From Balamuthia mandrillaris (taxonomy: Eukaryota; Discosea; Longamoebia; Balamuthiidae), in contig JAVKOQ010000208.1 of the NCBI GenBank assembly GCA_031835245.1, positions 28,051 to 92,050 of the forward strand: 64,000 bases of DNA, written 5' to 3'. The position numbers and the translations under genes were made by a program. Position 1 is the stretch's first letter. Each line of letters begins with the position of its first letter. Shown in pieces: positions 15,379 to 25,432 of the stretch. The notes beneath the pieces were generated by a model. It worked only from the letters and a program-made list of their open reading frames with translations, was not told the DNA's origin and did no database searches.

Positions 15379-16629
15379 TTACAACGCATACTGGATGTAG
15401 TCCTCATGCCAGCACCACTCGTGGTCGGGGTGGTCGCAAATGATTACATCACCCCATATCTTCGGGCACTTGACGTAAGTGACACCAACGCTCAAGTTGT
15501 GGCCATCCCATTCGGTTCTGTGGTTGTGGCCCAGGTTTTGATGGAGGTCACACCAGTGTCCGTCTTCTTCGGGATCGGCGAGGGCAGGAGTGCAGTTCCA
15601 CCCAACGTAGCAGGCCGATTTACAGTTGGGGCGCACGCACTGGGGAATTCCGTTCATCTCAAGGCCACGGCAGCAAGGAAGAGGAGGAACAGCCATCACG
15701 ATGTGTCGCATGAGCCTTCCGCTCCAGTGGGGACCATCCCAGAGGTACATGGAAGGAATAGGAGCCGGAATGCCATTCCCTGTCATCTCCAGCCAGAACC
15801 AGATAAAGTCGTTGGCACGCTCTCCAGCCGTTCTTCCGCTAACTGTATCGACTCGTCTATTGTCATGGAAGAACTTGATGTTGGTGAGGGACTGATCGAA
15901 GTTGGAACGCGGGTTGACATCAGCCTGCTGAGACCTTCCCATGAGAGATCCCGCTTCCTCAAGGCACGTGCCCTTGTCGTGACACGTGATGCGGCAACCA
16001 TGACCAGACCAAGCCTCTCCGATGGTTGACTCTGGATTGCTGAACGAAACCCATTCGCAGGAAAGATCGGTCGCCGGGTCGCAGTGGGCTGGCCTCATTG
16101 CCTCATTGCCAGGTATGTTAGGGTTGTGTCCTCTGCTGTTTTTGAAGTGCCACACGCAATTAGGGCCAGTCACACAGGGAACGTTCTTGCCGATGACTCG
16201 CAGCTCGCACAACTCGCTCTTTGGGTCACAAGGCAAAACGTAATGAGGAATACAGTTGGGACCAAGTTCACAGCGGTCCCTGAGGTCAGCTGGACCGCTC
16301 CATTCGGGGTAGTTGTCATCCACACCTGGTGTGCAGCCAGGACAAGGCACACGGAACATGGGATAACCGGCGTCAAGCCCGTTGGGATGGAAGATCCGGT
16401 CAGGAACGCCGCGAGGGATAAAGCATTTGTCTGAATTGGTACATGTGGGCTGACAGGGGCCAATATCCTCGCGGGATACATTCTCCATCCTATCATAGTC
16501 GTGGAAGGCAATGGAGCGTTTGGAGCAAAGCGGGGATTCCATGTTTCCGCAGTCTCTGTAGTCGCTCGGAACCCCGGCCGCGAGATGAGCAGCAACGGCA
16601 AAAGCAAGTATAGTTGCAAGTACTTTCAT
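15379..16629 (-). CDS. Secreted cysteine-rich protein, function unknown
   Basis: An uninterrupted 416-aa frame begins with a clear signal peptide (MKVLATILAFAVAAHLAAG). The mature part has about 35 cysteines, many in short Cys-x(3-6)-Cys spacings with Pro, Asn, Trp and His (CQPTCTNSDKC, PCPGCTPG, CDPKSELCEL, HEWCWHEDY). There is no membrane helix and no GPI-like tail. The composition (Trp- and Cys-rich, intronless) suits an extracellular coat, cyst-wall or adhesive protein, but I recognise no named family. It lies in the run of surface and secreted genes. The existence of the gene is well supported by length and signal peptide; its role is not known. Confidence 0.7.
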   Translation of the reverse strand: MKVLATILAFAVAAHLAAGVPSDYRDCGNMESPLCSKRSIAFHDYDRMENVSREDIGPCQPTCTNSDKCFIPRGVPDRIFHPNGLDAGYPMFRVPCPGCTPGVDDNYPEWSGPADLRDRCELGPNCIPHYVLPCDPKSELCELRVIGKNVPCVTGPNCVWHFKNSRGHNPNIPGNEAMRPAHCDPATDLSCEWVSFSNPESTIGEAWSGHGCRITCHDKGTCLEEAGSLMGRSQQADVNPRSNFDQSLTNIKFFHDNRRVDTVSGRTAGERANDFIWFWLEMTGNGIPAPIPSMYLWDGPHWSGRLMRHIVMAVPPLPCCRGLEMNGIPQCVRPNCKSACYVGWNCTPALADPEEDGHWCDLHQNLGHNHRTEWDGHNLSVGVTYVKCPKIWGDVIICDHPDHEWCWHEDYIQYAL

Positions 16630-17164
16630 GTTGGTGTTGGCGGTACTGTTGATTTGTGAAACAATGAACAGAAGAGAAGAAACCGAAAGAAATATTTCTG
16701 TGGCTTTAGAGGAAACTTTGGATGAATAACTTGACCTTATTTGACAGACGGGTCGTCAATCAATTGCCTAGATAAGGTGGATCTCACTGTTATAGAGAAC
16801 ATCTCACTGAAAGGCACAACGCCATTGGTCACCTACTTCCAAGTTTGGAATTGCGTATCCATTTCTTGATATGGTGTGACGTTGCTTTGTGATGTTGCTG
16901 GACAGCTGCCACGTTTGGATGACTTCGGAAAAGGGGCAATGCCATCGGCGGACAAAAGGTAAAGCTGATCTTTTGTCCTGTTCCTATTGAGTAGGCCTTT
17001 TGCAAGTTAGAAAAAAGAAATTACCAAAAGAGAAAGGTGACAACCATCGTCAATCGATTGGAGATGACTGAATGACCTGTCCATTTTTAAACGTAATACA
17101 CATATTAAAAACTTTCCTTGGCTTTCATTTTTTATTTCTTTCTTTTGTATAAACCACAAAAACA
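16630..17164. other. Intergenic region between divergent secreted-protein genes
   Basis: This 535-bp stretch separates two divergently transcribed genes and should hold both promoters. I see no ORF, RNA gene or clear repeat. Confidence 0.5.
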
Positions 17165-18218
17165 ATGAGAACTACTACCCTTCTCACTATCATAGCCGGT
17201 ACGGCAGTTGGTCATTGTTGGCTTTTTGTTTTAACTGATCTTTGAAATAGTTGTCTTGTGCGCCGCTCAGAGCGTGGTAGCAATCACCTGCTCCTCAGGT
17301 GAAACCTTGTGTAAAACAGCGCATGTTGCTGCTAACGGAACGCTGCTCAATCTGGAAGAAACATGCCAAACAACCTGCAGTAAGTTTCTTTCAGGTGTTG
17401 TTTCATTCTTACAAAATTTCTGCGTTTATCTTTCTTAGACGAGTGCAACAGCGCTTTTGGTGGCACATGCGCAGTGGGAGAGACCTGTTGTGCCAAGCCA
17501 GGAAAGTACCAGTACTACGAATACTGTGCTGAGTTTTGCAGTATGGCTTTTCTCCTTTTGTTGTTGTATGCCACATGTTCTAACCCCATCGCTCTCGTTG
17601 TGCAAAGGATGTTCCGGTTGGCTAACTGTGGATGAGATAGATATTTCCACCTATACCTCCAGCACCGATTGCCCTTCCCAATGCAGCTATTGCATCAAGA
17701 AGGGCACCCAACACTTCTGCGTCATGAACTGTCAGGGCACAAACTGCGCCAGCGCTACTGTTCAATGCCCTGAGTGGCGTCCTTCCGGTAGTTACCCTAT
17801 CGGTTGCCTGATTGACTGCAGCGGTTCAGGCACCTCATGCCAAAACATCGAAGTGGAATGCGCACCCTACCGTCGATGCATCATGAACTGCACTGCCAGC
17901 GGGGCTAATACGTGCAGAGGCATGACAGTTACTGCGCCGGGGGGCACCTTGTTCACAGCAAACTGCGCTGGAGGTGAGCACACCTGCTCCGACAGCGACT
18001 GGAACATGGAGGGCTCTCAATCTGTGCATCTGACGTATAACGCTGTCAACGCGGGCGCCAACTCCTACATCTACACTGGCAACACTCCGACCGCCTGCAC
18101 GAAGATCACGGGCCACTCCACCGCTGGCTTCCACCACTGGGGTGTTACCGACGGACAGATCCCTACCTGCCCAGCACACATTGATGGCTGTGACATCAAA
18201 GAAGGATCCGCTCCCTAA
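17165..18218 (+). CDS. Small secreted cysteine-rich protein
   Basis: Four exons (17165-17198, 17251-17379, 17439-17540, 17608-18218) encode 291 aa. All three introns are phase 1, which is common where extracellular modules are shuffled. The N-terminus (MRTTTLLTIIAG then VVLCAAQSVVA) is a signal peptide split by intron 1. The body has about 26 cysteines with repeated spacing (TCSSGETLC, CSYCIKKGTQHFC, CLIDCSGSGTSC, CIMNCTASGANTC), giving tandem Cys-rich turns that look like a short beta-helix or knot repeat. No membrane segment follows. No family was recognised. Its position beside other secreted genes suggests an extracellular coat role, which is inference only. Confidence 0.68.
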
Positions 18219-18627
18219 GCAAAAAAAAAAAAACGAACGACAGTCTTGGTTTCCGTTCGCTCGTTTGTTTGTAGAGTTGTTTATTTTTATTTCATGATTA
18301 AAATAATGATTTTTTCCTAGAACCTACTTTTTAGAAGCGAAATCTGCTTGTGTGATTGGAGATGAGAAGACCTGATTGGTGGAATGGAAAATGAATTGTA
18401 CGAGCACGTGATTACCTCCTTAAAATCTAAAGGTGGGTGCTTTGATTTGACCAAACCAAATCAAAACACCCGTTGTCAGGGTTTTTCTCTTCTCTCTCGT
18501 GCTATTGTCCCCCTCTGGCACGCCAACTGCTTGTTTTTTTTTTTTTTTTTTTTTTTTTTTGGCTTTTCGTCCCTCTTTTGTTGCGGCTTGTTAACAGTGT
18601 TGGTTGCAACAGTCGATTTCTCAGCAA
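18219..18627. other. Intergenic spacer with a long poly-T tract
   Basis: This holds the 3' end of the secreted gene and the 5' region of the CUB receptor. A run of about 27 T lies at 18534-18560. No gene was seen. Confidence 0.5.
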
Positions 18628-20674
18628 ATGAAGGCAGCAACGCAGTTACCGTTTCTTCGGCTAGCACGGCCGACCCCTTCCCTTTACTTTTTTTTCTCGT
18701 TCTTCCTCTTCTGCCTCTCCTCAAGTTCCTCTTCCTTCGCTCATGCCCAAAGTTGCATCCTAGTCTCGGCTCCGGCGGGTTACTTTGCCTCCACCACGTC
18801 CTCGGCTGCTCAGGTGGAAGTGCCAGGCCCTCCTCCAGGCTCCCTGACCTACGTTATTCCGGCCTCGGGCACCGTTGGTGAAGTGCCTCCCAACACGGAA
18901 CGTTGTTGGCTGATCTCTCCCGACCCAGCGCAACAGGACGAGGAACAGCGTCAACCGATAGGAACCATCTTTCTCAACTTTCACAGCTTCAACGTCAAAG
19001 CAGGCGACGTGGTGGAAGTCTATGAGGGGGATGAGGAGAACGCGGTGGCTTTGTTGGGCGAGTTTACGCAGGACAACGTGCCGGTTTCGATCAAAACCGT
19101 CACGGAGGGTATTGGACAGATGTTGGTCGTGTTTAGAACCGGAAGCACGCAACAGGGGTCCAGCTTTGGTGTTTACTTTCAAGCAGGTTACTCGCTCTTC
19201 TCTTGGTTATTCTCTTCCTCTTCTCTCGTCCTCTTCTCTCTCTGTTCTCTGTTCTCAAATCCCCTTTTTTTAGGAGCGTGTGCACACGGCATACATCAAC
19301 TAACACAAGCGCATGGTTGGATCGAGGATGGAAGCGGGCCTGAAAACCCCTATGCCAACCGTAGACAGTGTGGTTATCTCATCGCTCCAGGTTCGCTCTC
19401 CTTCCTTTCTTCCTCTTGCATGTGTTTTTAATCTTCACCCCTTTTCTTTCTTTTTTTCAAACAGCAAACCGAGATGAAACAGCTCGAGTATCAGTAACAT
19501 TCACTCAACTGGTGCTTGAGTCAGGCTTCGACTGGGCATTCATCTACAACGGGCCTGACCAAACGTATCCTCTCATCGAGGCATTTACCGGAGCACTCAC
19601 CGCAGCCAATGAAAGCTGGAGCGATGGCGAAGTCGAGAAGGAGCCCAACTACGAAGGAAGGTCCAACACCGTAATTGGAACACGCGGTGCGCTCTACCTT
19701 TTGTTCAGTCATGATAAAACAGTTAACGAACCTGGGTGGCGGTTCGAGTACAGCATCACTTCTGGAGGTATCTACATTCTTTGCTTCCTTCTGCTTGTTA
19801 TTCTTAATTCTTGTTGTTCTTCTTTGCCCTATTTCTTTATCCTGTCCTGCTGTTGTTATATTTTCCTAACCTATACTTGTTTTAGCGTTTTGTTCTGGAA
19901 CCACCACTTTTACCGCTTCTTCTGCTACATTCTCTGACATGAGCGGTGTTGAAAACTATCTAGCTAATACAGAGTGTAGTTGGTTGATAAAGCCGGAAGT
20001 GCCCGTTGGATCTATCTCTTTATACTTTAATGAATTCGACCTTGCTTCTGGTTCATCTCTCAGTATCTATGCTGGGTAATATCTTGTTCTTCATGTTTTG
20101 CTTGTTGTTTTTGTTCTTCCTTCTGCTCCTTGCTTTATCTTATCCATTTACTCACGAGCATTCATTTTACGCGTATACCATACGTATGAATAGATCAAGT
20201 GCAGATGCTGATTTGTTGGAAGTGCTGGTCGGCAACGAATTGCCACCGTTCTTGAACTACGATGGTGATGAACTCTTCTTGGTATTTTCTGGAGGAAGCT
20301 TAACTGCTCAAGGCTTCACTGCTATCTATCATGCTGGTGCGCGTCTTTACACTTGTTTCCTTCTTTCTTTCGCTCTGAACGTTAACAAAAATATCAGGAA
20401 GGTGTGTAAGTGCTAGTAGACTGAACAGTGCCAGTGGCCTTTTGGTGGATGGAAGCGGCAGTCTACCCTACGGTATAAACATGGATTGCCAATGGATCAT
20501 CGAGTTGGATGAGAGTATTTATGAGTACATATTTTTCAACTTCACTCACTTCGACATCGAGTTTCGTTTCGACCAAGTCTCCGTTTATGGTGGGTTGGAT
20601 ACCAGTGATAGCCCTCTCCTTCTTAGTTATTCAGGATTCAACCAAACGCCCCCTGCTGGCCGTTGCAACGGTTT

Positions 20675-20713
<39 letters not shown>

Positions 20714-21756
20714 ATTCCTCGCTCTCTTGGCTCTTTCAATCTCGTCTTCCTTTTATTATTTTAACCTATCGATTTTTTCATATATCTGTTTTGCTGTTTT
20801 TGTAAAATAAAGGAGGAAAAATGCTTGTTACTTTTAAAGCGGATGCTGACACTATAGGTTCTGGTTGGGAGCTTTACTTTGAAGGAGTTCCTTTTGAACC
20901 TCGTGCGTTATCATCTGATCTTTCTTTTCACACTTTAGCTTTCTTTGTTTATCATTTCCTGTTCAAAATAACAAACTAACTACGTAAACAAAAACAGCTA
21001 CCTTCATATATCCTTCATACGACGAATCAGAAACAATAACTGTTGTGGTTCTTCTCATGACAGCAGCTTTCTTTGCCTTGGTTTTCTTCATTATCTTCTC
21101 GATTTTCATCAACAAGAAAGTGGTGCGCAACACAGGCCGTGTCTATAATCTTTTGTTGCTGGTGTTATTGTTTTTGGCTTGTTTCACCATCTATCCGTTC
21201 TTGGATGATCCCTCCGACTCCAGTTGTGCTGCTAGACCTTGGATGATGGTTGCTTACTTTATGGTCGTGGGGTACATCTCCCTTCTGCCTTAATCTTTGG
21301 TTTCATATTTTAATGAACTAAAAACGGTATGTATGAAGTTTGTTGACAGGGAAGATATATGCCATTTGGTTCCAACAACAAAGACGAAAGAAGAATGAAC
21401 GTTCTGACTTACTCTATTTGCGAAACTCATGGTTCGTAATGGGCGCTGTACTCGCTGTAGTAATGATTGTCGAACTGGTAATTATCTTTTCGTATACGCA
21501 GTTTTCCCTTTTTTTTTTTTTGAAGCTAACTTGTTTATTTTATGCTTCTGTTCTGACTTTCGTTGCTATTCTTGTGTCAAACAGCTGTTCTTGATTTTAT
21601 GGAGCAGCATTGATGCACCGATACCAACCCTGACAGACACTGAGACCGACGGTGAAGTCTATGAGAGATGTGAATCGGAGGACGGTCATACTGTTTGGGC
21701 TGGCTTCCAAATTGGACTAGTTGGCATTCTCCTGATTGCTGGTTCAAATCTCTCTC

Positions 21757-21797
<41 letters not shown>

Positions 21798-22157
21798 TGC
21801 TTTTGACTAATGATTTGATGTTCTTCTTTAAACTCAGCGGTCATTGGAGCAATACGCATCTACTTCATTCCGGTGATGTGGAGCGAATCTACGTTCCTCT
21901 CGATGAGCGTTGGGCTGTTGTGCGCCTCCACCGTCATCTTCATTGGCATCCTCTTTGCCGTTCAAGACACTCCCAGCGCATGGGTCCTCGTCCTAGGTAT
22001 TGGCATTTGGTGGCACGTATTCATCGTTTTGGCCTGCGTGTTTGGTACTCGCTTTTACTTCCTTGTTCGATCGCTGCAGTCCAAGAAGAAAGCCAACACC
22101 GCCATCACCACCGCTGATGCCACCATTGCTGAAGATGATGGCCTTGATGATCTGTAG
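18628..22157 (+). CDS. Four-CUB-domain class C-like GPCR
   Basis: Eleven exons (18628-19186, 19274-19390, 19465-19767, 19886-20075, 20194-20336, 20398-20670, 20813-20902, 20998-21271, 21339-21477, 21585-21741, 21838-22157) give 854 aa. A signal peptide covers residues 1-40. Four CUB-like domains follow, each opened by a cysteine and carrying a second C-x-W/Y-x-I motif: ERCWLISP (about 40-187), RQCGYLIAP (187-327), ECSWLIKP (327-437), DCQWIIEL (437-558). Residues about 575-830 are seven helices. GKIYAIWF, LFLILWSSIDAP and the basic loop between them match the GABA-B/metabotropic class C (7tm_3) core. Exon 9 must start at 21339, not after the nearer AG at 21349, to hold the frame. The Venus-flytrap ligand domain of class C receptors is replaced by CUBs. 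It probably senses an extracellular ligand and signals through G proteins. Confidence 0.78.
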
Positions 22158-22561
22158 CATCTGTTTGTTTGTTTTTTTTTTTTTTTTTTGTTATATTGTA
22201 AAGTGTAATTTCTCGAAATATTTCAATCGGCAATTTTTAGCATTCTTTCGTCGTTAAATAGGACGTGCTTTGCGTTCTTCTAGTTGCTTCTTTCTCTTTC
22301 GTGTCTCTTCCTACTCTTGTCTCTCTGTGACAAAACGTGATAGGTAAAACATTATTCTGGTGTGATAAGAACAAAAGATTTAGAGATATTAGGCGACACG
22401 AGAGATATTGAATGCGAACAGTTGAAACCTATATTTTGTGGATTGAGTTCTCACGGATTTGTTTTTCAGAAGTGGGAGGCATCGCCTTCTCTTGGAAGGG
22501 ATACTCGTTGACCTCGGGAACCACAGCGCAGACCTGTTCTATCGAACAGAACTTCAGGTGC
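22158..22561. other. 3' flanking region, no gene seen
   Basis: A T-rich run at 22168-22189 follows the GPCR stop. A short minus-strand frame (22429-22689) overlaps the next gene's end and may extend it or be noise. Confidence 0.4.
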
Positions 22562-23182
22562 TTATAACTGTTCTTCCCCGGGTGTCCTTCTTCTCTTCTC
22601 TTGATCGTAGAGTGTTCGGCTGCTCTGGGTCGTGATGAAGAGATAGGAGACAAGGGAGTCTGGTTGAGATGGAATGGAGAGTCGGGCATCTTCTGGACTA
22701 TCCACTCGAAGGGGAAGATTAGTCAGCTTGGTGAACGTGTCGGCTACCTTTCCACTCCTCAGCTTCTGAGCCAGCTTTCCTCTATCGTGGTTTCTCAGCG
22801 TCATGACAGAAGCTTCCACAATGGTTATCGCCTGGTTGGAGGCTCCAGTGCGCAGATCCTCCACGGTTCCGCAAAGGATGAAGTCGAAGGCTGGGTTCCG
22901 TTGTTTCGGTATCAAGATCTTGTTCGTCCTCATCGTCAGCTCCTTCCCCTCCATGTCTCCGATGAGAAACGTTTGCTTTCCTTTCAAGAACTTGTCCCGG
23001 AGGAGGTGCTCAAAGAAGACTCTCTTTATCACAGGGTTAGAGGCAACCTCGTAACGAATATATTGATGGCTTAGTTTCCGTCGTGGCACAAGAAGGTTGG
23101 ATATCCAACCTATTCGAGAACTACCCGTAACAGCCAGGCTCTTTCCATGAGAAGGAGCTAAGGACAGCAGGGAAGACAACAT
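22562..23182 (-). CDS. Hypothetical protein, possibly mitochondrial
   Basis: A 206-aa minus-strand frame starts MLSSLLSLAPSHGKSL, a Ser/Leu-rich and acid-free N-terminus with following arginines that resembles a mitochondrial targeting peptide. The body is basic (VIKRVFFEHLLRDKFLKG, KLAQKLRSGKVADTFTKL). I recognise no family. An opposite-strand frame (22601-23074) covers the same DNA. I prefer the minus frame because it is longer and has the better N-terminus. Open minus-strand segments at 23216-23464 could be upstream exons. The model may therefore be incomplete. Confidence 0.35.
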   Translation of the reverse strand: MLSSLLSLAPSHGKSLAVTGSSRIGWISNLLVPRRKLSHQYIRYEVASNPVIKRVFFEHLLRDKFLKGKQTFLIGDMEGKELTMRTNKILIPKQRNPAFDFILCGTVEDLRTGASNQAITIVEASVMTLRNHDRGKLAQKLRSGKVADTFTKLTNLPLRVDSPEDARLSIPSQPDSLVSYLFITTQSSRTLYDQEKRRRTPGEEQL

Positions 23183-23682
23183 GCTGGCCCCTTTGCTTGA
23201 AGGCGGTTCTGCGTCTCAAATGACTCCACAATAATCGAGGCCAAACTGGTTTTCGTATTCCATAGCGGTTTCTCTCAGTTCGTACACCGTCGGAACGTAG
23301 CCCCCTAACCCCAAAAAGGAGAAGTGATTGTCTGAGATACACCGACGTTCATGCCCAGACACATCAGCACAACTTAAAATTGGCAATGCTATTCCACAGG
23401 CGCGTTCTGAAGATGAGATGAGTAACTTCAGACACCAAGTTCTCTTCTTCTCCTCTCTGCTCATGCGGACTAGCTTGATTCTTCATCTTCCTGTTTTTGT
23501 CTGCTCCACGGGGCTTCAGGCTTCTGTGATGCCGTTCTGAATTTCTATTGGAGGTTTGAATGCTTTGTCCAATAAGAATTCAAAGCTTTTATTGCAATAC
23601 TCTTTTTATTTTTGTTCAACAACAAAAAATAAATAATATAAACGGAAAGAAGGAAGGAAGGAAGGAAAGGAGCCAAACGAAG
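23183..23682. other. Spacer with weak minus-strand open frames
   Basis: Two overlapping minus-strand frames (23121-23342 and 23216-23464) are open and mildly coding-like but short; I could not splice them to the gene at 22562-23182. A GGAA-repeat patch lies just upstream of the CH-LIM start. Confidence 0.3.
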
Positions 23683-25169
23683 ATGCCCAAGGAATTCGAT
23701 CCCAAGCGAGCGGCCGAGGCCCGTCAGTGGATAGAAAGCGTGACTGGAGAGCAGTTCGCCTCGGAAGACTTTGTTGAGGCGCTCAAGAGCGGCGTTTTGT
23801 TGTGCAAGTACGTTATCACAGCGACCACAACATAGCGCAGAGAGCAGCGAGAGAGCAGATGTGAGAGAGGAAAGATAAGTGAGAGAGAGAGAGAGAGAGA
23901 GAGAGAGCAGAAGAGAGAGAGAGCAGAGAGAGAGAGAGAGAGAGAGCAGAAGAGAGATAGCGAATCCAATGTTTATTTTTTGCTCTTTGCTTTTTGAACA
24001 AAAAAAAAGACTCGTCAATGCGTTGAAGCCCGGAACCATCAGAACGATAAACACTTCCAGGTAAGAACTGCGGCCAACCACCCGAACGTTTTTCTTTCTT
24101 TTTTGTCGTTTCACGTTCTTGCTTGCTTATCTTTTACTTTCTTTTCTTTTCTTTCTGTTGATGATAGCATGCCGTTCAAGCAAATGGAGAACATAGCGGC
24201 ATACATCAACGCCACCAGGGACATGGGCGTTCCCGACAGGGAAAACTTCATGACGGTGGATCTCTATGAAAGCAAAGACCTCGCTCAGGTATTCCATTTT
24301 GGGCAAACCTCTTTCGCTCTTTCTCTCTCTGTCCCTGCTTCTCCGTTCTTTGCTTCCCGTCTTGTTTTTCTTCTTTCTCTCAGCAAAACTCTTGTCATTA
24401 TTTTCAGGTAGTCCAGAACATTCTCTCTTTGAAAAGAGCAACAGGTCTCCTCTCTCTCTCTCTCGTTCTCTTTCTCTCTCTCTCTCTCTCTCTTTCATTC
24501 TCTTGCTCTCTTGCTCTCTCTCTCTTTCATTCTCTTGGCTAAAATATCTGAAATGATCAGGACACGGTTTCGAGAGAGAGAGTCCCGCTCAAATCTCTCT
24601 TCAAACGGAGGTCAACTCCTCTTCCGGCTTTGACAGATCAACTCTCAGTGCTACTCCCACAAAGCTTGGGGAAGGCGGTCGTTAGTACGTCCTTCTTTCT
24701 TTCGCATTTTCTCTTCTTCCTTGTCGTGTCTTCAGCTCGTTCCAGAAACTGAACAAGAAGCAAAAAACCTGAAAATAAAAAAGCACGGGCCAAGCGTATC
24801 AACCGGGCCACTCTGAAAACACACAAACGTTCACATGCTGCGTTTGCACAAAGTTCATCACATCCGGCTGTATCGATGCCTGTGGCAAGAAATGGCATCC
24901 GTCATGCTTTGATTGTAAACGTATGTCATGTCTCTTTCTTCTCTTCGTTCTTTCTTTTCTTTTCTTTTCTGTTCGTCTTCTCTTCCGTTCGTTTCGTGTG
25001 TTTGTTAACCATCGAAACAAAAACAAAAAAAGGCTGCGGCACCAGGTTAGCCTCTGGAAAGTATTACGAACATGAAGCGAAGCCCTACTGCGAGAAGTGC
25101 GTGTTGATAGTGAATCCTTCGAACAAGAGGGTACAAGGGAGGACCACCGACAAAGGCTTCGCCTTTTAG
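23683..25169 (+). CDS. Calponin-homology plus LIM domain actin-binding protein
   Basis: Seven exons (23683-23807, 24010-24060, 24168-24288, 24408-24444, 24561-24684, 24784-24920, 25033-25169) encode 243 aa. Residues 8-112 are a type-3 CH domain of the calponin/transgelin kind: EARQWIESVTGE, GVLLCKLVNALKPG, FKQMENIAAYI, FMTVDLYESKDLAQV. A Ser/Gly-rich linker follows. Residues about 165-225 are one LIM domain with zinc ligands CCVC, WHPSCFDC, RCGT and YCEKC. The exon 6 acceptor at 24783 was chosen because the nearer AG leads to a stop. CH-LIM proteins in social amoebae bind F-actin and act at the cortex; a similar role here is an inference from architecture. Introns hold a GA tract (23878-23952) and CT tracts. 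Confidence 0.88.
23878..23952. repeat. (GA)n microsatellite in CH-LIM intron 1
   Basis: A GA tract with AGCAGA interruptions. Unlike most microsatellites here, the purine strand is the sense strand of the host gene. Confidence 0.9.
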
Positions 25170-25177
25170 ACCTTTTC

Positions 25178-25237
<60 letters not shown>

Positions 25238-25313
25238 GAGAGAAGCAAAGCAAAAAATAAAAACCCTCTATGTCCTATGCAAATAAACCCAACTCAAAGA
25301 ACAATCTTGTAGC

Positions 25314-25362
25314 ATGACGTCATTCCTGCTGCCCCAATTATGCGGCAAACCAATGACGTCAT
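25314..25362. promoter_or_regulatory. Two palindromic CRE-like sites upstream of the AlkB-SRA gene
   Basis: The ten-base palindrome ATGACGTCAT occurs at 25314-25323 and again at 25353-25362, 39 bp apart, 71-119 bp before the AlkB-SRA start codon. TGACGTCA is the classic site for CREB/ATF-type bZIP dimers. Two perfect copies in a short intergenic stretch suggest a regulated promoter. That they act on this gene rather than on the end of the CH-LIM gene is inference from position. Confidence 0.55.
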
Positions 25363-25432
25363 CCATGTTTTCACACTTTCGTGACGGGCGTTTTCTGTCT
25401 TGCTTTTTGGGTTTTGTGAAAGGAAGGAAAAG

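Noticed and set aside
17148-17153. TATAAA just before the secreted-protein start at 17165
   Set aside because: It is only about 12 bp from the ATG, too close for a TATA box with a usual start site, and the region is T/A-rich anyway.
22601-23074. 157-aa plus-strand frame
   Set aside because: It mirrors the longer minus-strand frame with a better N-terminus; neither has a known domain, so I kept only the minus frame at low confidence.
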